Made by a program: the position numbers and the translations under genes. Below, in pieces: positions 18,196 to 27,647 of a DNA stretch of 64,000 bases. Origin of the DNA: Pontiella sulfatireligans (GTDB lineage Bacteria > Verrucomicrobiota > Kiritimatiellia > Kiritimatiellales > Pontiellaceae); contig NZ_CAAHFH010000002.1 of the NCBI RefSeq assembly GCF_900890705.1, positions 62,001 through 126,000 on the forward strand. The letters are read 5' to 3'. Within the stretch, counting starts at the first letter, position 1, and every line of letters starts with the position of its first letter. Under the pieces are notes generated by a model that was not told where the DNA came from, searched no databases, and saw only the letters and a program-made list of their open reading frames with translations.

Positions 18196-19574
18196 TTACC
18201 GCTTTCCTTTTTATGCCAATCGGTACCGGCGGCCATGATGCTGGCATTGATTTCGAGCAGCTGTTTTTTCATGCGCTCCAGCCGCTCCGGCAGTTCGCCG
18301 GACCGGTCGTGCTGCTGGGCAGGATCGGTTTTCAGATTGAACAGCTGGTAGTTTTTGTAGCCTCCCTGTTTGATCGCGGGAATCCACTGCTCATCAAACT
18401 TGTTTTTGGTGGATAGCTCATAGTCCGGATCGGCCACCAGCGCCCAGTTTCCATCGCGCATCGCCACGATCGGCCGGGATTTCTGAAGATGCCAGAACAG
18501 CGGCTGGTGGCGCACAAATGCTTCCGGTTTACCGGTGAGCAAGCCGGAAAGATTGGAGCCATCGAGATGGACGTTCGGGGGTGCCAGGCCCAGCAGGCCG
18601 CACACCGTCGGCAACACATCCACCAATCCGGCCGGCGTCGACTCCACCCGGCCCGAGGTAATATGGCCCGGCCAGCAGAAGATTCCGGGAACCCGGATCC
18701 CGCCCTCGTAATTAGAGCCTTTTTTGCCACGCAGACCGCCAACCCGCTCCTGCCGTAGGCTGCCGTTATCCGATCCATAAATGATCAGGGTGTCTTCCGG
18801 GGCGCCTAGGGTCCGCAACTTTTCAAGCAAGCGAGCAATCGCCCGGTCGGTATTGTCGATGGTGCCGGAATAGACGGCACCGTCCACATCGGGGCCGCCA
18901 TAAACGGCTGTCAGTTCCTCCGGCGAACCGAGTGGGTTATGCGGTTCATGGAACCAGACATTCAGGAAAAAGGCTTGGTCGGGATCGCGATGATTTTCCA
19001 ACCATTGGATGGCCTCATCGACCACGAGCTGGCAGGAATAGCCTTCGAGCTCACCGACGGCCTCGCCGTTGCGGATAAAGTTTACAGGGTTGCGGTGGCT
19101 AGGCTGGGCATTGTTTTCCGTGGCGAACCAATAGTCAAAGCCATGATCCGCCGGCGTCGGTTTGTTCATCGTCTTGTTCGGCAGGCCGAGATGCCACTTG
19201 CCAACATGCGCCGTGGAATACCCCTGCGCCTTCAAAACTTCCGCCAATGTAATTTCGCGCTCCAGCAGATGCGAGCGGTTGCTTTTGTTTTCGATCCAGC
19301 TGTAGACGCCGGCGCGGATATGATGTCGCCCGGTCAGCAGGGTTGCCCGCGATGGAGAGCAGACCGCGCAACCGGAATAGAAATCGGTAAAGCGGACGCC
19401 CTGCGCGGCCAATCCATTCAGCGCCGGGGTTTTCACCGGGCCGTCGTAGCAGCCGATATCCTGATAGCCGAGATCGTCGGATAATAAAATCACCACATTG
19501 GGTTGGGCAGCCACAGCAACATGAAGCATGGCGAGAAGCATGCAACCGATCTGTATGGTCTTCGACTCATTCAT
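18192..19574 (-). CDS. Secreted S1-family sulfatase with C-S-P-S-R motif
   Basis: A 460-residue sulfatase with a signal peptide ending AVAA, LSDDLGYQDIGCYD and motif C-S-P-S-R at residues 72-76, followed by GKWHLG and GSDNGSLRQE. The start used is the ATG that shares ATGAATGA with the stop of the beta-helix gene (8-bp overlap); a TTG three codons upstream is possible but weaker. It resembles arylsulfatase A-type members that desulfate sugar termini. The tight overlap with the beta-helix enzyme suggests coordinated depolymerisation and desulfation. Confidence 0.96.
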   Translation of the reverse strand: MNESKTIQIGCMLLAMLHVAVAAQPNVVILLSDDLGYQDIGCYDGPVKTPALNGLAAQGVRFTDFYSGCAVCSPSRATLLTGRHHIRAGVYSWIENKSNRSHLLEREITLAEVLKAQGYSTAHVGKWHLGLPNKTMNKPTPADHGFDYWFATENNAQPSHRNPVNFIRNGEAVGELEGYSCQLVVDEAIQWLENHRDPDQAFFLNVWFHEPHNPLGSPEELTAVYGGPDVDGAVYSGTIDNTDRAIARLLEKLRTLGAPEDTLIIYGSDNGSLRQERVGGLRGKKGSNYEGGIRVPGIFCWPGHITSGRVESTPAGLVDVLPTVCGLLGLAPPNVHLDGSNLSGLLTGKPEAFVRHQPLFWHLQKSRPIVAMRDGNWALVADPDYELSTKNKFDEQWIPAIKQGGYKNYQLFNLKTDPAQQHDRSGELPERLERMKKQLLEINASIMAAGTDWHKKESGK

Positions 19575-22500
19575 TCGTTTCAATTTTCACCCCCAAATTG
19601 CGCCCCTCGCTTCTTGTCCGGGCGAACTCGTCGAAGTCGGCGATCTTTTTATCGCCGATCATTAAATCCTTAATCACTATACCGCGCATGAAATCATCTG
19701 GGGCTTGAGGTCGGCCACCAAAGATGCTCTTCCAGTTTTGCCCCATGGGGACCTGGATATTGTCAAAGGTAATGTCCTCGACGCCGATCATTTTGTTGTA
19801 GCGCGTGCCGGTCATCGGCGCGAACTGAAAGAGCGGATTGACGGTGGTCTCAAACGTTATGTTCTGCATGACGATATCGGCGACATAGCCGAAATTGGCG
19901 CCTTTCTTATCGTGATTGATCCCGAGCCAGAACCCGCCGCGCATCGGGTTGTATTCAGTCCCGGCCAGATTGCTCACTCCGGCCGCACCGTAACGCCCGT
20001 CGATCACCGTTGCATTGCGAATGATCGAGTGCCCGAGAGTGTTGCCGTCCCGGGGCATGGCCCGGGTGAAGCAGAAGACGTTGGCATTATTCTGCTGCCA
20101 GGCGAACCAGCCGTCGATGTCCAGCCCGTTCTTGATGTACGTCCCGTCGTCCATTTCAATACTGAAAAGGTTGCGCCGCACCATACCCCACTGCGAGGCG
20201 TCGGTGTTGCCGTGGAAGCCGTACAAGGTTTTGACGTTGGACAACAACGCAGGGGTGCCGAAAAAGTTTGCCGAGTGAAAGTGTCTGCCGGTGAAGGTCA
20301 GCCCTTCCAGCACGCCGTTTTGGCCGGCGCGGTCAACCAGTATAATATAGCTGGGCACGGTCTCCTGCCCTTTGAACCAGTCCATCTTCTCGGCGGAAAG
20401 AATGCCGCGCCCACGGATCGTAAAGTTTTCAATCGCACCGAGAAACCTTTCGGGGGAACCCATAACTATGTAATCGTCGGCATTTTGGTAGCCGTGCTTG
20501 AATGCAGGATAGTCGAAGATGTCTTTGTTTTTGGTGATGATCCTGGTTCCGTAGGCACTATTGTCCGCGTTGTCGCGGTTGATTCCAAGAATCGTGCCGG
20601 CAACATACGCATCGCCGGGAATATAAATCGTCTGGTCGCCGAAAACGGGAAAGAACAGGCCGATATCGTGATAGCCCGGAGCAAAATAGATCACCCGGTA
20701 GTCGGCGAGTTTTTTGCGGTTTGCAAGCGTCCTGTAGTCGTCGGCGGTTTTAATCGTCAGCACCGCCGGATCGCGCGGATCAGGCACGGGGTCCTCCGGC
20801 GGATTAGCGAACACAAACAGCGGACGCAACCAGTCGCCGTTGACGATAATCACCAGATATTGCGGGCCGGGCAGCGTGAATGAAAAGCTACGCCCGTCGG
20901 CGGCGTAGGTTGGCTGAATCTTCAATTTCGAGGGCATAATCAACGCGTCCTTCACCGCCGGCGCGCGATCTTTCATACGCACCGTAACCTCCACCGGTCC
21001 GCGGTGGGAGAAATTGGCAAAATGCTCCGTCGGCAACGGCGGCGGGACAGACAGGCCGTTACCAGTGCTGTTCATGGTTCCGACGTTTTCGTAGACCGGC
21101 ACACTCGCCTCCGGGGAGCGGCTGCTTTTCTGGGCGACGAATACCTCGTAATCCGGCGAATGCAGTGCATGCATGCGCGGGTCGTTGACGACCGCGTAGG
21201 TCTGCAAAAAATCTCCCTTCGGCGCGAAAACGGTCTTGATCCCCTTGAGGCTCGCGCCGGTGGCGTTGTTGCCAAACGCGGCCGACAGGCTTTTCGGGAA
21301 AGCCGAATCGGCTTTTTGCTTCGCGGAGGGATAGGCGATCTGGTGGGCGATGTTCCGGCCATAGGTGTCGCCATAGGTGTCGCCGTCTTCGTCGTGGCGC
21401 GGATAGGCTTTCGCTGGGTTATTTACCGCCGCGACGGGTGGGTATTTTAGACTCATATCTTTGGGTTCCGGACGTGTTCCCTCCTTAATGATCTTGTCGC
21501 CAACGGTAATACTACAGGCGCACTGCTCGATTTTCGGCAGTAAGTCGGCCGCCTCGCCGTTGACCGTGATGTCCTGCACGCTGACATTGCGCACCGCCGC
21601 CTGTTCACTGAAACCAAAGGCATCAACCATGATTTTAGGCGACGAGTTTAATGCGGTTATCTTAATGTCGCTGACCTTCACATCACTGATACCGCCCTGG
21701 TAATCGCCGCGACGGTAGGGCGAGAAACCGACCCCCAGACTTAACAGCGACACCTTGGGTTTGTCGCCGGTGTAAAAAGCCTTGATGTTTCTAAAGTTAA
21801 AATTGCTGAGATTGCCGAAGTGCGCCTGTTTCAAGGCGATCAGATCGTCCCAGTCGCCGACAACAGTTGAATCCTCGAACGTGATATTCTTGAGATCGTC
21901 GAGAATGCGACTCCCCATAAAAAACGGAGTCCCCCCCTCAAATCCGATAATCAGATTGCGGCTGAAGGTGGTGTCCGAGCCAAATGTCGTAAGGGCCCGG
22001 ACATCGGTCGAAACGTAGCAATCCTTCACCGTCGACTGCGAGCCGACACAGATGCCTCCGAATCCTTTTTCAAAATTAATGACCTTCACGTTCTCGATGA
22101 GCGTTTTCGTGCCATTGCCCATGATCGGCTGCTGCGTGGGATAGATGATCGTGATGCCCTGTACAATCTGGTTGTCGGCAGGCTCGCGGTTAAAGCCGCC
22201 CAGATAAATCGAGTTGCTCCAGAATCGCAACGGGCGGGGCAGAAAATTATTGTTCGGCCCATTGGTGATCTGGTTGTACTCGCTTGAGAGAATTCCCCGT
22301 CCAAAGATCTTAACCCCTGATGCGCCGGCGGTATCCGCATCCGGCGGACACGTAAAGAAGCCGCGCACATACGCCCCCGGCGCCAGATAGATCTGGAGCC
22401 CCGGTTTCAGTGGAAACTGATCGCCCATCTCATGCAGCCCGGGCGCAAAATAAAGCGTCTTCTTTGCTGTATTTTCGTAGTCCGCGCGGGGGGTGCCGGG

Positions 22501-23052
22501 CCGGATTAAAAAGGTATCCGCAGCCTTTATGTCCGGCACATCCGTCTCGGGGGTTTCGGCGAAAATCGTCAGGCGTCGCGAAAGGTCGTTGTTGAGAACC
22601 AATACATACTTGTGTCCGGCGGCGACCGTAAACGAGATCGTTTTCCCCATCATTTTATATTCGACCGCATGGCCGAGCTCATCGATCAGCAGCACATCTT
22701 TCAACGGAAGCGGGTCGGTCAGCTGTCCGAGACGGATAAGCGCGCTCGAGTCGGTCTCAAAAGAGACCCACGATTCGCGCGCCTTACGGATCACCTTGTT
22801 GCCCGGGTCATGAACCACATTTCTGACAATGACCTTTTTTTCGCCTCTGAATTCATAATCCGCGCCGGGGAGATATTTTTCTCTAAGCTCGTTCCCCGCC
22901 ACATAGAAAACAAAAGCATCTTTCCCGTCTACCGTAACGGCAAAGTCGGCGCTGCGATCAACGCCCTCGGGCGCGGAGTAGATTTTCACCGCCGCCTGCG
23001 TGGAAACCCCGAACAGCACTACACCTGTTAAACTCAAAATTATGTTTTTCAT
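19567..23052 (-). CDS. Secreted tandem right-handed beta-helix enzyme (GH28/GH49-like), two copies in one chain
   Basis: A 1161-residue protein, signal peptide MKNIILSLTGVVLFGVSTQA. Two homologous halves, about 25-560 and 610-1160, each have an Ig-like N-terminal part ending in LTIFAE or LFVFANPPE, a turn YFAPG(L/Y)H(E/D), and a beta-helix with repeated strands (IFGRGILSSE / IRGRGILSAE). The architecture resembles GH49 dextranases and GH28 polygalacturonases, but catalytic residues cannot be assigned with certainty; VGDWDDLIAL in half 1 and IEMDDGTYIKNGLDIDGW in half 2 are candidates. The start is the ATG after AGGAG; a longer open frame lacks a signal. A DGDTYGDTYG tandem occurs between the halves. 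Confidence 0.82.
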   Translation of the reverse strand: MKNIILSLTGVVLFGVSTQAAVKIYSAPEGVDRSADFAVTVDGKDAFVFYVAGNELREKYLPGADYEFRGEKKVIVRNVVHDPGNKVIRKARESWVSFETDSSALIRLGQLTDPLPLKDVLLIDELGHAVEYKMMGKTISFTVAAGHKYVLVLNNDLSRRLTIFAETPETDVPDIKAADTFLIRPGTPRADYENTAKKTLYFAPGLHEMGDQFPLKPGLQIYLAPGAYVRGFFTCPPDADTAGASGVKIFGRGILSSEYNQITNGPNNNFLPRPLRFWSNSIYLGGFNREPADNQIVQGITIIYPTQQPIMGNGTKTLIENVKVINFEKGFGGICVGSQSTVKDCYVSTDVRALTTFGSDTTFSRNLIIGFEGGTPFFMGSRILDDLKNITFEDSTVVGDWDDLIALKQAHFGNLSNFNFRNIKAFYTGDKPKVSLLSLGVGFSPYRRGDYQGGISDVKVSDIKITALNSSPKIMVDAFGFSEQAAVRNVSVQDITVNGEAADLLPKIEQCACSITVGDKIIKEGTRPEPKDMSLKYPPVAAVNNPAKAYPRHDEDGDTYGDTYGRNIAHQIAYPSAKQKADSAFPKSLSAAFGNNATGASLKGIKTVFAPKGDFLQTYAVVNDPRMHALHSPDYEVFVAQKSSRSPEASVPVYENVGTMNSTGNGLSVPPPLPTEHFANFSHRGPVEVTVRMKDRAPAVKDALIMPSKLKIQPTYAADGRSFSFTLPGPQYLVIIVNGDWLRPLFVFANPPEDPVPDPRDPAVLTIKTADDYRTLANRKKLADYRVIYFAPGYHDIGLFFPVFGDQTIYIPGDAYVAGTILGINRDNADNSAYGTRIITKNKDIFDYPAFKHGYQNADDYIVMGSPERFLGAIENFTIRGRGILSAEKMDWFKGQETVPSYIILVDRAGQNGVLEGLTFTGRHFHSANFFGTPALLSNVKTLYGFHGNTDASQWGMVRRNLFSIEMDDGTYIKNGLDIDGWFAWQQNNANVFCFTRAMPRDGNTLGHSIIRNATVIDGRYGAAGVSNLAGTEYNPMRGGFWLGINHDKKGANFGYVADIVMQNITFETTVNPLFQFAPMTGTRYNKMIGVEDITFDNIQVPMGQNWKSIFGGRPQAPDDFMRGIVIKDLMIGDKKIADFDEFARTRSEGRNLGVKIETNE

Positions 23053-23065
23053 CTTCACCCAACTC

Positions 23066-24115
23066 CTAATCAAATTTAACAACCCATATATTTCTAAATT
23101 GAACCGGACTCCCGTGGTCTTGCAAAACGATCGGGCCCCTGGCCGCTTCCTTTCCTCCGGCGGTGGGTTTGGGCACAATCACATCATCGTGAATCAGTAT
23201 CCCGTTCAGCCGAACCGTCATCCGGGCATCGGTGGTCTTATTTCCCTTTGCACCAAAACGGGGCGCCTTCACCTCGATGTCATACGTTTGCCAGAGTCCG
23301 GCGGGATAGCCGGCATTGCGATCCGGTTCGCGGATCTTGTAAATACCGCCGCACTCGTTGTTGTGGCCATAGAGACCGAAGCTGTCCAGGACCTGCGTCT
23401 CATACATCCCAAGATGGATTATGCCGCTGTTGGACCGCCCCTGCCCTTTTGCTTCCGGTTTGTAGGCGAGGTTGAATTCCAGATGCAGCCGATAGTCGCC
23501 AAACAACTCTTTCGTTTTCAGATCCTGCTTATTCTTTTTCCCATCACGCTGGGATACAACCTTAAGGGCTCCCGAATCCGTGATCGTCCACTGGATCGGA
23601 TCCGCTGGAATCTTTCTGGGTTCCCAGGCCTGAAGATCGGCTCCGTCAAAGAGGACAGTAGCTTCGGAGGGTGCCGTTTCTCCCAATGTGGACGATGGTT
23701 GAAAGGGTGTTTTCTGCAGGGAGAAGGTGCCGGTTTCGCGGCCGGTAAAGGTTCCGTTCAGTTCATTGTCCTTGGCCACTCCGTTCCATTGCACCGTCTT
23801 GGTCTGCCCTTCTGCCCCATCAGATAGATCCGGACCGAGGACCGGTTCCAGAATCAATTTATCCTCCTGCACCGTGCCGTTGATAATCACGATCGCCTTT
23901 TCCCGCGGATCCGGTGAAGCCCGAAAAGTGACCTCATACTGCTTCTTGTATTTTATCGCAGTGGCATGCACCCCCTTTTCCCCGGTACCGGCCGTCATGA
24001 TTCCTTCCCAGTTACCGGTATACGGATCCGGGACGACTCCGAATTCAGCGGCATGTAAAACGGGAACGAGGAACAGGAACATCGAGAGAGAAGCAGCATG
24101 GATTTGATTCATCAT
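23066..24115 (-). CDS. Secreted DUF1080 (3-keto-disaccharide hydrolase-type) protein
   Basis: A 349-residue protein with a signal peptide (ending VLHA). The N-terminal 120 residues form a domain beginning FGVVPDPYTGNWEG that often precedes DUF1080. The C-terminal domain, from ATVLFDGADLQAWEP on, has the DUF1080 marks: NSGIIHLGMYETQVLDSFG, a WQTYDIEVKAPRF strand and the final GPIVLQDHGSPVQFRNIW. This LamG-like fold occurs in 3-keto-glycoside hydrolases and in sugar-binding proteins. An oxidoreductase of the Gfo/Idh family lies directly upstream, an arrangement that would suit oxidation followed by eliminative cleavage; that is inference. Confidence 0.88.
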   Translation of the reverse strand: MMNQIHAASLSMFLFLVPVLHAAEFGVVPDPYTGNWEGIMTAGTGEKGVHATAIKYKKQYEVTFRASPDPREKAIVIINGTVQEDKLILEPVLGPDLSDGAEGQTKTVQWNGVAKDNELNGTFTGRETGTFSLQKTPFQPSSTLGETAPSEATVLFDGADLQAWEPRKIPADPIQWTITDSGALKVVSQRDGKKNKQDLKTKELFGDYRLHLEFNLAYKPEAKGQGRSNSGIIHLGMYETQVLDSFGLYGHNNECGGIYKIREPDRNAGYPAGLWQTYDIEVKAPRFGAKGNKTTDARMTVRLNGILIHDDVIVPKPTAGGKEAARGPIVLQDHGSPVQFRNIWVVKFD

Positions 24116-24135
24116 GATAAGAACCTGAACTGAAG

Positions 24136-25563
24136 TTACGCTAATTTGTAGTACTGGGCCCATTCAGGGCGCGGCGTGGCGCCCTTGAGAAGAACGTTCG
24201 CCTCGTCGTTGCCGACGAACTGTTTGTTCTCCGGATCAAATTTAAGGTCTACGTTCAGGTATTCGGCAATCATTCCCAGATTCAGAACCTGCGTCAGTTC
24301 ACCACTCACACTGAAGGGCGACGTGGTTGTGGTGTTGCCCATACACGCCTGAATGAAGCTTGTTCCATGCGAATATTCCGGCTTCGGCGCCTTCATGGCA
24401 TCCATATGCTCCATCATCTTCACCCGCGGATAAATTCGGGAGGCATCGCCATGGTGCCCCCGCATGATCACGTAGTCGCCTTGTTTACGATGCAAGAGCG
24501 TTCCTGCGTTTCCAAAGTCGGGAATTCTGACCGATCCATCCTCCTGGGGGTCGCCATACTTTGCGTCGAAAACAGGGTTGCAGTCCGCCCCCGCCCTCCA
24601 CATCAGCTCCACGGACGGAAAACGGGGACCGCGTTCCGGAAACCGGAAACGTATATGGGAAGAGAGAGGGAAAATAACCTGATTATAATCATCCAGCCGG
24701 AGCGGAGAGATTTCCGTCGGCAGACCCAGCTTTAAATAATCATGAACAAAATCAATGATGTGGCAGCCCCAATCCCCAAACATACCACAGCCATATTTAT
24801 GAAATGCGCGCCATCCTCCGGGATGATATTTGGAGTTAAACGGCATCACTTCCTGCGGACCGCACCATTGGTTCCAATCATGAAGTGATTCCGGCGGCCT
24901 TTCCTCGGGTGGATAGGCGGATATACGGTGCTTCTTTTTCATAAACCAGAGGGACGGATCCTTCCATGCCTCAATTTTATATACGTCTTCCATCAACCCC
25001 GCATCACGCATCTGCCTGAACTGGGCCGCACCGGAGGAGGTATGCCCCTGGTTGCCCATCTGGGTCACCACCTTGAATTTCTTCTCTGCGCGCATGAGGA
25101 TTTCCGACTCCTGGAAGGTATGGGTCAGCGGCTTTTCAACATAGACATGCTTGCCCATCGACATAGCATGAATCGCCGCCGTGAAATGGGTATGATCGGG
25201 CGTCACGACGCTCACGGCATCAATATCATTTCCCATCTTATCGAGCATGACGCGGAAGTCATTGAAACGAGGTACGTCGGGCCAGCTCTCCAGATTTTCC
25301 GCTCGTTTATTCGAGGTCGAGAAATCGACATCACAAAAGGCAACCGGGACGGCCGCCCCATCACGGGTCAGGCTCGGTATGACGCCGGCGGCTCTGCCTC
25401 CGACACCAATGCAGCCCAGGTTAATGCGCCGACTGGGCGGCAGCCTGGGATTATTCTCTGCCCGAGCTGAAGTGAGATATGCCGGAATAATGCTGAATCC
25501 TAAAGTCGCCGCCGCTGACTTCCTGATGGAATCCCGACGAGAGAAATGGTGTCCTTTTATCAT
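24136..25563 (-). CDS. Secreted Gfo/Idh/MocA-family oxidoreductase (Tat leader)
   Basis: A 475-residue protein whose N-terminus SRRDSIRKSAAATLG is a classic twin-arginine signal, as expected for a cofactor-loaded enzyme exported folded. The Rossmann motif GVGGRA (53-58) and the EKP block (143-145) with PDHTHF define the family; the WCGPQEVMPFNSKYHPGGWR stretch places it with the secreted PVC/Bacteroidetes subgroup related to GH109. Members use tightly bound NAD(P) to oxidise sugars or to cleave glycosides through a redox cycle. Its ATG overlaps the GH36-like stop by ATGA. Confidence 0.93.
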   Translation of the reverse strand: MIKGHHFSRRDSIRKSAAATLGFSIIPAYLTSARAENNPRLPPSRRINLGCIGVGGRAAGVIPSLTRDGAAVPVAFCDVDFSTSNKRAENLESWPDVPRFNDFRVMLDKMGNDIDAVSVVTPDHTHFTAAIHAMSMGKHVYVEKPLTHTFQESEILMRAEKKFKVVTQMGNQGHTSSGAAQFRQMRDAGLMEDVYKIEAWKDPSLWFMKKKHRISAYPPEERPPESLHDWNQWCGPQEVMPFNSKYHPGGWRAFHKYGCGMFGDWGCHIIDFVHDYLKLGLPTEISPLRLDDYNQVIFPLSSHIRFRFPERGPRFPSVELMWRAGADCNPVFDAKYGDPQEDGSVRIPDFGNAGTLLHRKQGDYVIMRGHHGDASRIYPRVKMMEHMDAMKAPKPEYSHGTSFIQACMGNTTTTSPFSVSGELTQVLNLGMIAEYLNVDLKFDPENKQFVGNDEANVLLKGATPRPEWAQYYKLA

Positions 25564-27647
25564 CTTGTTCCTTTAGTAAACTCAATCAACCTGACGCTAT
25601 GAGGCTCCATCGAAAGGGTCAACCCGTTTTGGTTGAGCGCAACCGGCTTCCCGCTCCAAATACCCGTCAGCCGGTATTTACCGGCATCGATTTCCAGATC
25701 GTCGAACGACCATGTCGTTTCGCTGGTTTCATCTATCCAGTTAAAGAAGCCAAACACGATGCGGTTGTCGAGCTCCAGCTTCCAGATGCGCGGAACATCC
25801 ACCCCGGAAAAGAGATCAAGCGGAACGGCGTGTTGATGATTGCTCCACACGTCAATCAACGGCTTGTGCTTGTAGAGATCCAGCCGGTCTTTCGGCAATG
25901 ATTCGATGCGGTCGCCACCAAATAGAAAACCACCCATTAGCGCCTGCAGGGTAATATGGCATCGCGCTTCTTCGAGCGTGTATTGCGGAGACGTGAAAAA
26001 GGCATCCGGATCGCAGATGGCAATGTGGTTATGGATGTAATAGTTCTGCGCCGCGGAGCGGGCAAAACGGATCAATCCCTTGTACTCCTTGCCAACTAAA
26101 ACATCCTCGATGGTGCCGCTGGTTTTCCCGTAGGTAATGTTTGCATAGGGCTCTTCCTCGCTGCGGACGCCGGGATGGTTGATGTCATTGCCGATACGAA
26201 CAGCGTCGTAGCATTCAATCGCACCATAGAGCCAACCCATGCTGCGCGTCACCACCAGTTCGTCCGGCAACGCGGCACGGATCGCGCGCACCGCCTTGTT
26301 ATGTGCCTGCAGGCCGGTCATGGTTGAATCAAATCGGTCTCCTTCTTCCAGGCTTCCGTAATGGTGGTCCCACTTCATGAAGGTCGGTTTATAGTCCTCC
26401 ACCATCTGCTTAAACTGGCTGGCGAGATACGGCGGCACAGATGGGTGGCTGCCGTCGAGATACATCATTCCCAGCGTGGTCATCATTTCGTCATCGTTCG
26501 GATCGATGGGATCTTTTCCATAAGGCGAAAGCAACCAATCGGCATGGTCCTTCCAGTAGGGATCGGTCGGATTGACGCGCAGCGGGCTGATATGCAGGCC
26601 GAACTTCAGCCCCATGGCATTAATCTGGTTAGCGACATCGCGGATACCAAGAGGAAACTCCTCATTCACATAATACGAACCCGGCTTGGCCCACCAACCA
26701 CCATCGAGCTGGATATAGCGATAGCCCGCATCATACAGCTCGTCCTTCATGCAGCGCGCCGCCGTCAACATGGCCTCCGCTGAAATGGTGCGGCTGTAGG
26801 AATGCCAGGTGCTCCAGCCCGGCTCAATCATACGCATCGGCCGGCCCTGCCGTACGCTCTCGCCCATAATGCGACCCACTTCCGAAAGTACCTGTGTCGG
26901 ACGACGGTCGTTCCAGAATCCCACCAGCACCGGATCAACCGTGATGGTTGTTCCGGCCAACACCTTCACTTTTTCCAAACCCTTCGGGCTGCCGCTTCGG
27001 ATCGACAAATGAGCCGCGCTGTCTGTCACATTGCGCCATTGAAACGAAGTAGGCCATAGTTCGCCCTTCAGTGCGGCACAGACAAACATTTGGTTCAATT
27101 CATCGTTCTGCAGAGTCGTCAACCAGAAGCCGTCGCGTGGATCCTCACCTTTCTTGCCGGCTTTAAGTTCCGCCAACTGATGGAGCCAGTAGATGCTGCC
27201 CGTTTTCGGCGCCTGGATCGCCTCTACAAAGACGTTCCAACCTTTGGAACTTTCACCGATTGAAAGGTTTTGCGACTCATCTTTTTTCGTGAGCACCCGC
27301 ACGCCGCCCAGCTCGAATTCCTCCGATGCAGTGAGCGAGGCGGAGACCACGGCATACTGTCGGTCGGCTTGTGTCTCTATCTTCAGCACCACATTTTCCA
27401 ATGGATCCAGCCCTGAACAAGTCAGCGTATGCACCCCGCTTTCAAAGGCCCATGCATGCTGCGGAAAAGCATCGCCATACACCCACTCCCCACTAACCTG
27501 CACCGCAAAGGTGGAATCCGACAGGGTTATTCCGTTATCCCAAGCCAAGGTATAGGATGCCCCGTCCTGATCGACTGCAGGAGCAACGGCCCAACCCGAA
27601 GTGACCATGCAAACTGCAATCAAAAGTGTTCGTATAAAAGCACTCAT
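25560..27647 (-). CDS. GH36-like (clan GH-D) secreted glycosidase, second copy
   Basis: A 695-residue protein with a signal peptide, a large N-terminal beta-sandwich (to about 245) and a GH-D barrel: YIQLDGGWW (311-319), nucleophile block TFMKWDHHYG (Asp427) and acid/base block VRIGNDIN (Asp488). It is clearly diverged from the GH36-like enzyme at 8089-9918 (different linker and longer N-terminus), so the two probably act on different linkages. The product would be an alpha-linked galactose or related sugar. It overlaps the sulfatase stop upstream by 4 bp. Confidence 0.87.
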   Translation of the reverse strand: MSAFIRTLLIAVCMVTSGWAVAPAVDQDGASYTLAWDNGITLSDSTFAVQVSGEWVYGDAFPQHAWAFESGVHTLTCSGLDPLENVVLKIETQADRQYAVVSASLTASEEFELGGVRVLTKKDESQNLSIGESSKGWNVFVEAIQAPKTGSIYWLHQLAELKAGKKGEDPRDGFWLTTLQNDELNQMFVCAALKGELWPTSFQWRNVTDSAAHLSIRSGSPKGLEKVKVLAGTTITVDPVLVGFWNDRRPTQVLSEVGRIMGESVRQGRPMRMIEPGWSTWHSYSRTISAEAMLTAARCMKDELYDAGYRYIQLDGGWWAKPGSYYVNEEFPLGIRDVANQINAMGLKFGLHISPLRVNPTDPYWKDHADWLLSPYGKDPIDPNDDEMMTTLGMMYLDGSHPSVPPYLASQFKQMVEDYKPTFMKWDHHYGSLEEGDRFDSTMTGLQAHNKAVRAIRAALPDELVVTRSMGWLYGAIECYDAVRIGNDINHPGVRSEEEPYANITYGKTSGTIEDVLVGKEYKGLIRFARSAAQNYYIHNHIAICDPDAFFTSPQYTLEEARCHITLQALMGGFLFGGDRIESLPKDRLDLYKHKPLIDVWSNHQHAVPLDLFSGVDVPRIWKLELDNRIVFGFFNWIDETSETTWSFDDLEIDAGKYRLTGIWSGKPVALNQNGLTLSMEPHSVRLIEFTKGTR

